Positions 1-5,435 of a DNA stretch of 5,435 nt are shown here, piece after piece (the stretch's first letter is position 1; each line of letters begins with the position of its first letter). A program made the position numbers and the translations under genes. Under the pieces are notes generated by a model that ran no database searches, was not told the DNA's origin, and was given only the letters and a program-made list of their open reading frames with translations. The DNA is from Atribacterota bacterium (GTDB lineage: Bacteria; Atribacterota; Phoenicimicrobiia; Phoenicimicrobiales; Stramentimicrobiaceae): assembly GCA_028696495.1 (NCBI GenBank), contig JAQVGY010000057.1:1-5435 (forward strand), in the 5' to 3' direction.

Positions 1-21
1 AAAATAAATGTGTGGTGAGTG

Positions 22-675
22 TCAAGCCTCCATAATCTGTGTTACCAATTTTTCAATTCCTATGGCAATCTTAGATATAGTAGGTCCTAACATATAGGCA
101 GCTGTAGATGCTATCTTTTGTTGGGAATCGTATACGATTTCATCCACCCTCGAGGTTATATGTTTCGCTCCCCATTGTTCTAAAATATGTGCAGTTGAAG
201 GGTCATTTCCTATGGTTAAATTAGGATGAAACATACCTAAAACACGGGCTGCTAAAACAGGTGCAATACAGATAAATCCTTGTGGCTTGCCAGCTTTATG
301 CATTGACAGAATAATTCTCTCTACTTCTTTATCAACCTGACAATTTTCTTTTTCGAAGGCAAAATTACACAAGTTTTTTGCCACGCCAAATCCTCCTGGA
401 AATATCAGTCCATCTAGCGTGCTAGCTTCTGCTTGTGATAAATCCTTAATTTCTCCTCTGGAAATGCGGGCAGATTCTTCCAGCATCTGTCGGTGCTCTT
501 CTTCATGTACCTTACCGGTAGAATGGTCAATGGTATGCCATTGTGGCTTTCTGGGGGCAAAATATTCTATATGAGCATCTAATTTATCCAAAAAATATAA
601 AGTTAGTGTAGCCTCATGAATCTCACTACCATCCTGAGCCCCACAGCCACACAGGACAACGCCAATTTTCTTCAT
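22..675 (-). CDS. elbB: ElbB/ES1-type DJ-1/PfpI-superfamily protein (glyoxalase III-like)
   Basis: This is a 217-residue cytoplasmic protein of the class I glutamine amidotransferase-like (DJ-1/PfpI) fold. The N-terminal motif LCGCGAQDGSEIHE (residues 8-21), PGGFGVAKNL (93-102), the nucleophile-elbow cysteine C136 in GFICIAP, and TAAYML (191-196) match ElbB as I remember the E. coli protein, along nearly its whole length. E. coli ElbB was named for a proposed link to isoprenoid synthesis and has reported weak glyoxalase activity; its physiological role is unsettled. The start at 675 is chosen because GGGAG lies 8 bases upstream and because the predicted promoter -10 (717-722) would leave the alternative upstream ATG at 717, which adds 14 residues, at or before the transcript start. 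Extra cysteines (C9, C11, C103, C112) are present. It is divergent from the TetR gene. Family assignment is firm; the exact reaction is not. Confidence 0.93.
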   Translation of the reverse strand: MKKIGVVLCGCGAQDGSEIHEATLTLYFLDKLDAHIEYFAPRKPQWHTIDHSTGKVHEEEHRQMLEESARISRGEIKDLSQAEASTLDGLIFPGGFGVAKNLCNFAFEKENCQVDKEVERIILSMHKAGKPQGFICIAPVLAARVLGMFHPNLTIGNDPSTAHILEQWGAKHITSRVDEIVYDSQQKIASTAAYMLGPTISKIAIGIEKLVTQIMEA

Positions 676-706
676 AACAGTTACTCCCTTATTTGAAATA
701 ATCAGA

Positions 707-740
707 GTTAATTTCAATTATAAGTTAACTTTAATTATAA
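707..740. repeat. Two-copy 17-bp tandem repeat across the elbB promoter
   Basis: Positions 707-723 and 724-740 are adjacent direct copies matching at 15 of 17 bases; they differ at the sixth base (T/C) and the ninth (C/T). Each copy begins GTTAA and ends AATTATAA. The following 17 bases (741-757) match at about 11 positions, which could be a decayed third copy or only AT-richness. Each copy carries a minus-strand TATAAT. The junction also forms the perfect 10-bp palindrome AAGTTAACTT at 722-731. Confidence 0.7.
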
Positions 741-745
741 CTCAA
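717..745 (-). promoter_or_regulatory. Predicted sigma-70-type promoter of elbB
   Basis: Read on the minus strand, TTGAGT (745-740) is followed by a 17-base spacer and a perfect TATAAT (722-717). Transcription would start near 710, giving a leader of about 35 bases before the ATG at 675 with GGGAG in it. The promoter lies across a tandem 17-bp repeat (707-740), so a second TATAAT occurs at 739-734, but no good -35 hexamer lies 17 bases upstream of that copy. Confidence 0.7.
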
Positions 746-852
746 ATTTTAATAAAATAAAATGGTTGAGTTCCAAAAACATTTTATACTATTAACTTCC
801 CATTAAGAAAATAACTGGTATTTTGATAAAAAATAAAATATGGGCTGGGCTA

Positions 853-881
853 TTGACATATTGCTAATTATAAAGTAATAT
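853..881 (+). promoter_or_regulatory. Near-consensus sigma-70-type promoter of the TetR gene
   Basis: A perfect TTGACA (853-858), a 17-base spacer and TAATAT (876-881) make this the strongest promoter in the window. Initiation is expected near 888, leaving a leader of roughly 115 bases before the ATG at 1005. The dyad at 887-918 begins at the predicted start point, a natural place for a repressor operator. Confidence 0.78.
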
Positions 882-886
882 CTCAA

Positions 887-918
887 AAGGAAACTAATAA
901 TACTATTTTAGTTTTCTT
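887..918. promoter_or_regulatory. Dyad at the TetR-gene transcription start (candidate operator or leader hairpin)
   Basis: The left arm AAGGAAACTAA (887-897) and right arm TTAGTTTTCTT (908-918) are complementary at 10 of 11 positions, separated by 10 bases. As DNA it is a candidate autoregulatory operator for the TetR protein, placed to block initiation. As RNA all 11 positions could pair, because the mismatch becomes G-U, and the right arm is followed by A and about six T (920-925). A weak AT-rich terminator or attenuator at the 5' end of the transcript is therefore an alternative. The dyad is seen directly; its function is inferred. Confidence 0.5.
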
Positions 919-1004
919 ATTTTTTGTGTTAGAATTGGTATCTTAATTAATTTTCTCAAAAATATTGTTATCTCACAAATTGAAAAAGGAAATCACTATT
1001 AAGT

Positions 1005-1634
1005 ATGAAGAATAATGTTTCAATAAAGAACAGAGAAACAGACCGTAAAAATAGCTCAATAAAGAGAAGGATACTCGATACTGCCAGGAGGTATTTCTTC
1101 ACTCAAGGTTACTCAAAGGCTACTATGGATGAATTGGCTGCTGAACTCCAGATGAGCAAGAAGACTCTTTATCAATTCTTTGATAGTAAACAGCTCTTAT
1201 TGGAATCTGTAATTCTTGATTTTTTCCAGGATTTTCATACTAAAATAAATAAAATTACTAAAAATAAAGATAATAAAGGCATGAGTACACTTAAACAAAT
1301 AATGTCCTTGGTACAGGCTCAGGTTTCGCAGTTAAATATGTGGGCTTTTGAAGATATTCAAAAAAACAATCCTAAAGCATGGCAAATGATTAACAGGCTG
1401 GAAGAAAAACTGATTAATAAGGAATTAAGAAAGTTATTACAAGAGGGGAGGAGAGAAGGAACAATATACCATGATATTGACTTAGACCTCTTAGTCCTGA
1501 TGATTTTGAATAATATCAAATCTATTGTTACTCCCGAGGTAGTTTCGCAACTATCCTACTCTACTGAAGAGGTCATCGATATGTTAGCTAAAATTATTCT
1601 TTATGGTATTTCTAAACCAGAAAATATAGGATAA
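1005..1634 (+). CDS. TetR/AcrR family transcriptional regulator
   Basis: This 209-residue DNA-binding regulator probably controls the transporter genes that follow. After a basic, disordered-looking 20-residue N-terminus, residues 21-68 form a classic TetR_N helix-turn-helix domain: RRILDTARRYFFTQGYSKAT, then MDELAAELQMSKKTLYQFFDSK, with recognition-helix residues around SKKTLYQFF (51-59). Residues about 70-205 are the helical ligand-binding and dimerisation domain, which diverges between family members and does not reveal the ligand. Length is normal for the family. The ATG at 1005 has no in-frame ATG, GTG or TTG close upstream, and a later start would cut into the helix-turn-helix. Its likely ribosome site, AAGGA at 986-990, lies 14 bases upstream, which is longer than usual and suggests modest translation. 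It sits directly upstream of and co-oriented with the exporter, as local TetR repressors of RND pumps often do. Confidence 0.92.
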   Translation: MKNNVSIKNRETDRKNSSIKRRILDTARRYFFTQGYSKATMDELAAELQMSKKTLYQFFDSKQLLLESVILDFFQDFHTKINKITKNKDNKGMSTLKQIMSLVQAQVSQLNMWAFEDIQKNNPKAWQMINRLEEKLINKELRKLLQEGRREGTIYHDIDLDLLVLMILNNIKSIVTPEVVSQLSYSTEEVIDMLAKIILYGISKPENIG

Positions 1635-1643
1635 TTATCAATT

Positions 1644-1657
1644 GGAATACGGAATAC
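1644..1657 (+). repeat. Short tandem repeat GGAATAC x2
   Basis: Two exact adjacent copies of GGAATAC lie at 1644-1650 and 1651-1657, just after the TetR stop codon, flanked by CAAT (1639-1642) and ATTG (1659-1662). It does not form a convincing terminator, and no U-tract follows. I assign no function. Confidence 0.45.
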
Positions 1658-1701
1658 GATTGTCTTAAAATATTACAAAAAAACAATATAGGGGAACAAA
1701 G

Positions 1702-1730
1702 TTTACATTTATATAGCATTTATGTAATAA
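1702..1730 (+). promoter_or_regulatory. Possible promoter of the RND transporter gene, overlaid by a dyad
   Basis: TTTACA (1702-1707), a 17-base spacer and TAATAA (1725-1730) would start transcription near 1737, just before the ribosome site AGGAG (1743-1747). The inverted repeat TTACAT (1703-1708) and ATGTAA (1722-1727), with a 13-base gap, overlaps both hexamers, so a dimeric regulator bound there would compete with polymerase. A weaker alternative promoter is TTGTCT (1660-1665), 18 bases, CAATAT (1684-1689). Read-through from the TetR gene is also possible, because I see no terminator between the two genes. Confidence 0.42.
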
Positions 1731-1760
1731 GAATAATAGAATAGGAGATTACAGTATTTG

Positions 1761-4562
1761 ATGAAACAATTAGCTCAGTTTATTGACAAATATGCCAAAA
1801 TTATCATTGTAATAGTATTAATACTAACTGTCGCAGGGGCAACTCAGATTAAAAACTTAAGAGTAGATGATGATATTACCAAATACCTTGCTGAAGATAG
1901 TCCAGAAATACTTTTTTACCAGGAAATTTCTGATAAATTTGAAAAATATGATCAGGACCTTATCTTGCTTTCCTTAGAATATCAGGATTTGTTCAATCTG
2001 GAAAACCTCCAGAATTTTAAGCTAATTCTTGAACAGTTAGAAAAATCTGATTATATTCTCTCTGTTAATTCATTCTTAAATATGCCTAAAATCATTACTA
2101 CTGATTATGGCATTGAGATAAGAGATTTTGTGGAGGTATTCCCTGAGACCGATAAAGAAGCACAGGAACTGAAGAAAAACGCCTTAGAAGATGATATGTT
2201 AATAGGAAATTATCTATCAGCAGATGGAAATGTGGGATTACTAATGGTAGAGCCACAAAGCAATATCGATGGAGCACTTTTAAGGGCAGAGCTGGAAGAG
2301 ATAATAAATAAATACAAACATAATGTAGAGTATTATAATTTGTTTGGAATGCCCATTATGGATGTCCAGATAACCGAAATGGCTCTTGATAACATGTCAT
2401 TAGCCTTTATTGCCGCCTTTGTGGTTCTGACACTTCTTTTCTATTGTTTCAGAAGTATACAGGGAACTATTTTACCAATTGCCATAGCCTTGCTCTCCTC
2501 TTTCTGGATATTAAGCTCGGTAGCTTCAACAGGAAAATCAGTGACTATTGTTATATCAACAATACCGGTTCTCATGATTGCCCTGGCCACAGCATATGGT
2601 ATTCACTTCATCAGTCGTTATTATGAAGAAAGACAGATTCTTTCCCCACAGGAAGCGATTAAAAAAACCATTGTTTCTGTTTTTACCCCCATCATGATGA
2701 GTGCCCTCACCACTATAGCGGGTTTTGTTTCACTTAGTTCCGTTGTTATAAGACCCCTAACTGAATTTGGGGTATTTGCCACCATTGGCATATTCACCGC
2801 TTTTTTACTGACCATATTCTTATTAGGTGCAATTTTAAGCGTATTCATACCTAAAAAAGTTCCCCAAAATTTCTCCTACCAGGCAAATGACTTAGTAACT
2901 AAAATACTAAAAACAGTTTCACGGACAATTTTTGTTAATAAAAATCTTATCCTGGGAATTGTTGTTGTTATACTGGTGGTCTCCAGTTGCTTTATCTCAC
3001 AGGTAAAACCAGATTCCTCTATGGAAACCAGATTAGGAGCAAATAACCCGATTACTATATCTATGGATTATTTCAAAGAGAAATTTGGCGGTGTTGACTT
3101 TCTCTATATTTATTTAAATTCAGATAACGTTAAACACCCCTATGTTCTAAGGAGTATAGATAAGATCCAAAACTATGCCAAACATTTAGCCACTCTTTCT
3201 CAACCTTCTTCTATCACTACTTTTTTAGCTCAACTCAATAGTGCTATGGAAAACAAAAAGATTATTCCTGCTAATTCTGACAAAATTGACAATTTATGGT
3301 TTTTTACCGGTGATAATGAATACATAGATTCTATGTTGGCTGATGAAGACCAATCTACTATCATACAAATTCGAGCCAGTGAGATGACCTCTTTGGAAGT
3401 TAGCAAATCTATTGAGGAAGTAGATAAATTCATTCAAACTATCCCAAACAGAGTTAGAGAGATAGATTTATCTTCCCTGTCAACAGAAGAACAAAAACAA
3501 TATTTACCTTATATAGTTCAGGACATTATTTCTTCCTGGAAAGCAAATGGTATCAAAATAGATGAACAATTAGAAGAACAGTTAAGTGATGAGTTGATTC
3601 AAATTGTCAAAATGCCTGTTCAAAGTTTTTATTATAGTAGAGATGAGTTTATTACAGAAATTTTACAGATATCAGAATTAGAACTGGAAGATCTGGGTAT
3701 TCAAATTGATGAAATGCAGCCTATCCTCTTAAAATACCTGGAAAATTCTGTTCAGGGTAACCAATTTTTAGATTTAATATCAGGAGAATTAGCACTTAGC
3801 TTTGATGATGCTGAATATTTAAAAGAGATAATCGATGGTTCTTTAATCATTGTTGGGGAACGAGAAAAAATTAGATATGCCAGAAGAGAAATTGAGCATA
3901 TTCTGAACTCACCTTTAACACAGAATGATGCTGAATATTTATGGTATCTGACAGATGAGTATATTTATCTTCCTGATGAACAGGGGGATATACATTTCTC
4001 TTATAGATTAACCGGTACCCCTGTTATTATGAACGCCGTAAATGAAAGCGTTTTTAACGGTCAGATTAAGAGTATGGTGATAGCTTTTATTATAGTTTTT
4101 GTCTTATTGGTGATACAGTTTGGTTCTTTTTTAACAGGATTGGCGGGTATGGTCCCCATCGTCTGTACCGTTCTAACCGCTTTTGGTATAATGGGTATGG
4201 CAAATATTTCACTTAATATTGGCACTATGATGGTTGCCAGTATAGCAATTGGAGCAGGGATTGATTACACCATTCACTTTATTAACCGATACAGACAAGA
4301 ATTAGCTATAAATAAGAGTGAGCCAGTAAAAGCAATGAAAATTACCCTGACCGGAACAGGTCGAGCAATTGTCTTTAATTCATTAGCCGTAGCAGCAGGG
4401 GCATTTGTGCTGAATTTTTCTGAAATCGATATGCTTGCTGAATTTGCCAGATTAATTAGCAGTGTCATGCTGATAAGCGTAGTATACACTTTACTCTTAT
4501 TACCTTTACTTTTACACCGTATTAATTCCAAGATTTTAGGAAAATCTCAAGATAAAAATTGA
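1761..4562 (+). CDS. RND-superfamily (MMPL/HAE3-type) exporter
   Basis: This is a 933-residue inner-membrane transporter with two homologous halves. Membrane segments are estimated at about 11-29, 212-230, 234-254, 260-284, 304-329, 334-362, 394-414, 770-789, 792-814, 819-840, 866-885 and 894-918. Two periplasmic loops lie between the first and second segment of each half (about 30-211 and 415-769). The second-half motif GAGIDYTIHFINRY contains D835, the expected proton-relay acid; the matching first-half motif ATAYGIHFISRY has Ala278 instead. This asymmetry, the single-polypeptide form and the LolA-like neighbour indicate the HAE3/MMPL branch, which exports lipids or other hydrophobic molecules, rather than AcrB-type drug pumps. 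The second loop holds an extra acidic, helical stretch at about 569-742. An adjacent in-frame TTG at 1758 is the alternative start: AGGAG at 1743-1747 is 13 bases from the ATG and 10 from the TTG. The substrate cannot be told from the sequence. Confidence 0.92.
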   Translation: MKQLAQFIDKYAKIIIVIVLILTVAGATQIKNLRVDDDITKYLAEDSPEILFYQEISDKFEKYDQDLILLSLEYQDLFNLENLQNFKLILEQLEKSDYILSVNSFLNMPKIITTDYGIEIRDFVEVFPETDKEAQELKKNALEDDMLIGNYLSADGNVGLLMVEPQSNIDGALLRAELEEIINKYKHNVEYYNLFGMPIMDVQITEMALDNMSLAFIAAFVVLTLLFYCFRSIQGTILPIAIALLSSFWILSSVASTGKSVTIVISTIPVLMIALATAYGIHFISRYYEERQILSPQEAIKKTIVSVFTPIMMSALTTIAGFVSLSSVVIRPLTEFGVFATIGIFTAFLLTIFLLGAILSVFIPKKVPQNFSYQANDLVTKILKTVSRTIFVNKNLILGIVVVILVVSSCFISQVKPDSSMETRLGANNPITISMDYFKEKFGGVDFLYIYLNSDNVKHPYVLRSIDKIQNYAKHLATLSQPSSITTFLAQLNSAMENKKIIPANSDKIDNLWFFTGDNEYIDSMLADEDQSTIIQIRASEMTSLEVSKSIEEVDKFIQTIPNRVREIDLSSLSTEEQKQYLPYIVQDIISSWKANGIKIDEQLEEQLSDELIQIVKMPVQSFYYSRDEFITEILQISELELEDLGIQIDEMQPILLKYLENSVQGNQFLDLISGELALSFDDAEYLKEIIDGSLIIVGEREKIRYARREIEHILNSPLTQNDAEYLWYLTDEYIYLPDEQGDIHFSYRLTGTPVIMNAVNESVFNGQIKSMVIAFIIVFVLLVIQFGSFLTGLAGMVPIVCTVLTAFGIMGMANISLNIGTMMVASIAIGAGIDYTIHFINRYRQELAINKSEPVKAMKITLTGTGRAIVFNSLAVAAGAFVLNFSEIDMLAEFARLISSVMLISVVYTLLLLPLLLHRINSKILGKSQDKN
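3805..3941 (+). repeat. Exact 17-bp direct repeat, 120 bp apart, inside the transporter gene
   Basis: The same 17 bases, ATGATGCTGAATATTTA, occur at 3805-3821 and 3925-3941. The offset is exactly 120 bp, so both are in frame and encode the (D/N)DAEYL motif of the extra periplasmic segment (A684 and A724 in the 933-residue numbering). This marks a repeated helical unit about 40 residues long within the second periplasmic loop. Confidence 0.7.
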
Positions 4563-4583
4563 TTAAAAAAATATTTAGGGATC

Positions 4584-4590
4584 AAGGAGG
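4584..4590 (+). promoter_or_regulatory. Strong ribosome binding site deciding the start of the LolA-like gene
   Basis: AAGGAGG is a full Shine-Dalgarno sequence 7 bases before the ATG at 4598. It excludes the longer reading that would begin at a TTG at 4559, overlapping the transporter stop codon and placing 13 charged residues ahead of the signal peptide. Confidence 0.85.
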
Positions 4591-4597
4591 ATTCGAG

Positions 4598-5374
4598 ATG
4601 AGCTATACTAAAAGATATCTTCATATTGCATTTTTATTTATTCTGATTTTATTATTAAATTACAGCGCCAGTGCTGAGCAGTTAACTGCTGATGAGATCA
4701 TGGATAGAGTTAAAGATAAACAGATTGAATATGAAAACAGTAAAACACAGGCAGAAATGATTATTATCGATAAAAACGGCAAGACAGAAGAAAGAGAAAT
4801 GTTAATGTATCAGAAAGAAGAAGATGATAAGATAAGCATTTTAATGCGTTTTTTATCACCTAAAAATGTAGAGGGTGTCACCCTGTTGAGCGCCGAAAAT
4901 GGGGATAAAATATATCTCTACATGCCTGCCTATCAAAAACCGAGAAGAATTGCCGGTGCATCTAAAAAGGAAAGCTTTATGGGGACCGATTTTTCCTATG
5001 AAGACCTGGGAATGGACTATCAGAGTGATGATTATCTGAAAGAGCTTAAGAGTGAAACAGATACCCAATTCTTAATCGAAGTTATACCTGCTGATGAGGA
5101 TATATCCTATAGCAAATTTATGCTCAGTATTAGTAAGGAACGATTCTACTTAGAAAAAGTAGAATTTTATAGCTTAGAAGGCGTTCTTGATAAAACTTTG
5201 GAAATTAAAGAAATAAAAATTGATGATAACAATAAAATTACACCAATAAAGATAGAGATAACCAATATTCTGGATAATCATAGAACTATTTTGAATATAA
5301 AAGAAATTGACTATGATTTAGAACTTGCCGGTGATTTTTTCTCTATTCGCACTATGCAAAAACCAAAATTATAG
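4598..5374 (+). CDS. Secreted LolA-like protein (outer membrane lipoprotein-sorting family)
   Basis: This 258-residue protein is predicted to be periplasmic. The signal peptide has a short charged start (MSYTKRYLH), a hydrophobic core at about 10-20 and a likely signal peptidase I site SASA|EQ after residue 26; there is no lipobox cysteine. The mature part begins TADEIMDRVKDK and has a LolA/LolB-like half-barrel pattern of beta strands. The hallmark segment of this LolA-like family is clear: RFLSPKNVEGVTLL (84-97), YLYMPAYQKPRRIAG (106-120) and SFMGTDFSYEDLG (126-138). Related proteins bind hydrophobic ligands in a concave sheet and are typically encoded beside MMPL/RND exporters. It begins 35 bases after the transporter stop with no terminator between, so the two are almost certainly one operon. 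The inferred role is to take or pass on the exporter's hydrophobic cargo across the periplasm. True lipoprotein carriage as in LolA is not shown. Confidence 0.9.
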   Translation: MSYTKRYLHIAFLFILILLLNYSASAEQLTADEIMDRVKDKQIEYENSKTQAEMIIIDKNGKTEEREMLMYQKEEDDKISILMRFLSPKNVEGVTLLSAENGDKIYLYMPAYQKPRRIAGASKKESFMGTDFSYEDLGMDYQSDDYLKELKSETDTQFLIEVIPADEDISYSKFMLSISKERFYLEKVEFYSLEGVLDKTLEIKEIKIDDNNKITPIKIEITNILDNHRTILNIKEIDYDLELAGDFFSIRTMQKPKL

Positions 5375-5412
5375 ATTAATAACATAAAAATATATTAGCA
5401 AGGAGATTCTCT

Positions 5413-5435
5413 ATGTGTAGAACAAGTAATACAAA
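5413..5435 (+). CDS. Start of a further gene, cut off by the window end
   Basis: An ATG at 5413 follows AAGGAG (5400-5405) at a 7-base spacing, and the frame stays open to the end of the window (MCRTSNT and two further bases). It begins 38 bases after the LolA-like stop codon with no terminator between, so it is probably part of the same operon. Seven residues are too few to assign a family. In comparable loci an outer-membrane or other envelope protein often follows, but that is context only. The visible residues do not resemble the start of a signal peptide. Confidence 0.6.

Larger units (their letters stand above)
676..1004. other. Divergent intergenic control region between elbB and the TetR gene
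   Basis: This 329-base AT-rich gap holds the elbB promoter with its tandem repeat, the promoter of the TetR gene, and a dyad at that promoter's start point, each listed separately. Between the two promoters (746-852) I see nothing convincing beyond A/T-rich sequence and a small G-rich patch, GGGCT twice at 842-851, directly upstream of the -35 hexamer. Two short open frames (ATG at 762 and at 840) lack ribosome binding sites and are not called. Confidence 0.8.

Noticed and set aside
676..717. Longer ElbB reading starting at an ATG at 717
   Set aside because: That ATG overlaps the predicted -10 hexamer (717-722), has no ribosome site, and adds 14 residues absent from the family; the 675 start has GGGAG at good spacing and gives the 217-residue family length.
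762..879. Two tiny plus-strand open frames (ATG at 762, 14 codons; ATG at 840, 12 codons)
   Set aside because: Neither has a Shine-Dalgarno sequence, and the second runs through the predicted TetR promoter.
923..979. Possible long-range pairing of TTTGTG (923-928) with CACAAA (974-979) in the TetR leader
   Set aside because: It is only six pairs across about 45 bases of AT-rich sequence with no extension; chance is the simpler explanation.
1635..1700. Terminator after the TetR gene
   Set aside because: The only nearby symmetry (CAAT and ATTG around the GGAATAC repeat) has four-base arms and no U-tract.
2444..2848. Short open frames overlapping the transporter gene (plus 2444-2626; minus 2621-2848)
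   Set aside because: They lie wholly within a well-supported coding region, have no recognisable protein features, and are expected by chance opposite or beside a membrane-protein gene.
3230..4531. Minus-strand open frames at 3230-3433 and 4274-4531
   Set aside because: They are antisense shadows of the transporter gene, without ribosome sites or family signatures that I recognise.
4559..4597. Longer LolA-like reading from a TTG at 4559
   Set aside because: It overlaps the transporter stop codon and puts charged residues before the signal peptide; AAGGAGG seven bases before the ATG at 4598 decides the start.
4856..5068. Minus-strand open frame of 70 codons within the LolA-like gene
   Set aside because: It is an antisense shadow over the most conserved part of the LolA-like protein.

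Overview
The window is AT-rich (about one third G+C by eye) and densely coding. It has good Shine-Dalgarno sites and near-consensus sigma-70-type promoters, so it reads as ordinary bacterial chromosome. A sec-type signal peptide on a LolA-like protein, next to an RND exporter, suggests a diderm (two-membrane) envelope. An AT-rich diderm such as Halanaerobiales or Atribacterota would fit, but that placement is a guess from composition and gene content.

Layout: (1) On the minus strand, positions 675-22 encode an ElbB/ES1-type DJ-1/PfpI-superfamily protein of 217 residues, the same length as E. coli ElbB as I recall it. (2) Positions 676-1004 are an AT-rich divergent control region. It holds a minus-strand promoter for elbB built over a 17-bp tandem duplication, a near-perfect plus-strand promoter for the next gene, and an 11-bp-arm dyad at that promoter's predicted start point. 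(3) Positions 1005-1634 encode a TetR/AcrR regulator. (4) A 126-bp gap carries a plausible promoter overlaid by a second dyad. (5) Positions 1761-4562 encode a 933-residue RND/MMPL exporter of the HAE3 type. (6) After 35 bp, positions 4598-5374 encode a secreted LolA-like protein (outer membrane lipoprotein-sorting family). (7) After 38 bp and a strong ribosome binding site, a further gene starts at 5413 and runs off the window.

The plus-strand genes look like one regulated envelope-transport unit. The TetR protein probably senses a hydrophobic ligand. The RND protein probably moves a lipid or other amphiphile out of the inner membrane using the proton (or sodium) gradient. The LolA-like protein, once exported, probably carries or receives that hydrophobic cargo between membranes. 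The pairing of HAE3/MMPL transporters with this LolA-like family is a known association, but the cargo is generally unknown, which is the main biological question here. The elbB gene is divergently transcribed and may be only a neighbour.

No RNA genes, CRISPR arrays, insertion sequences or broken genes were seen.
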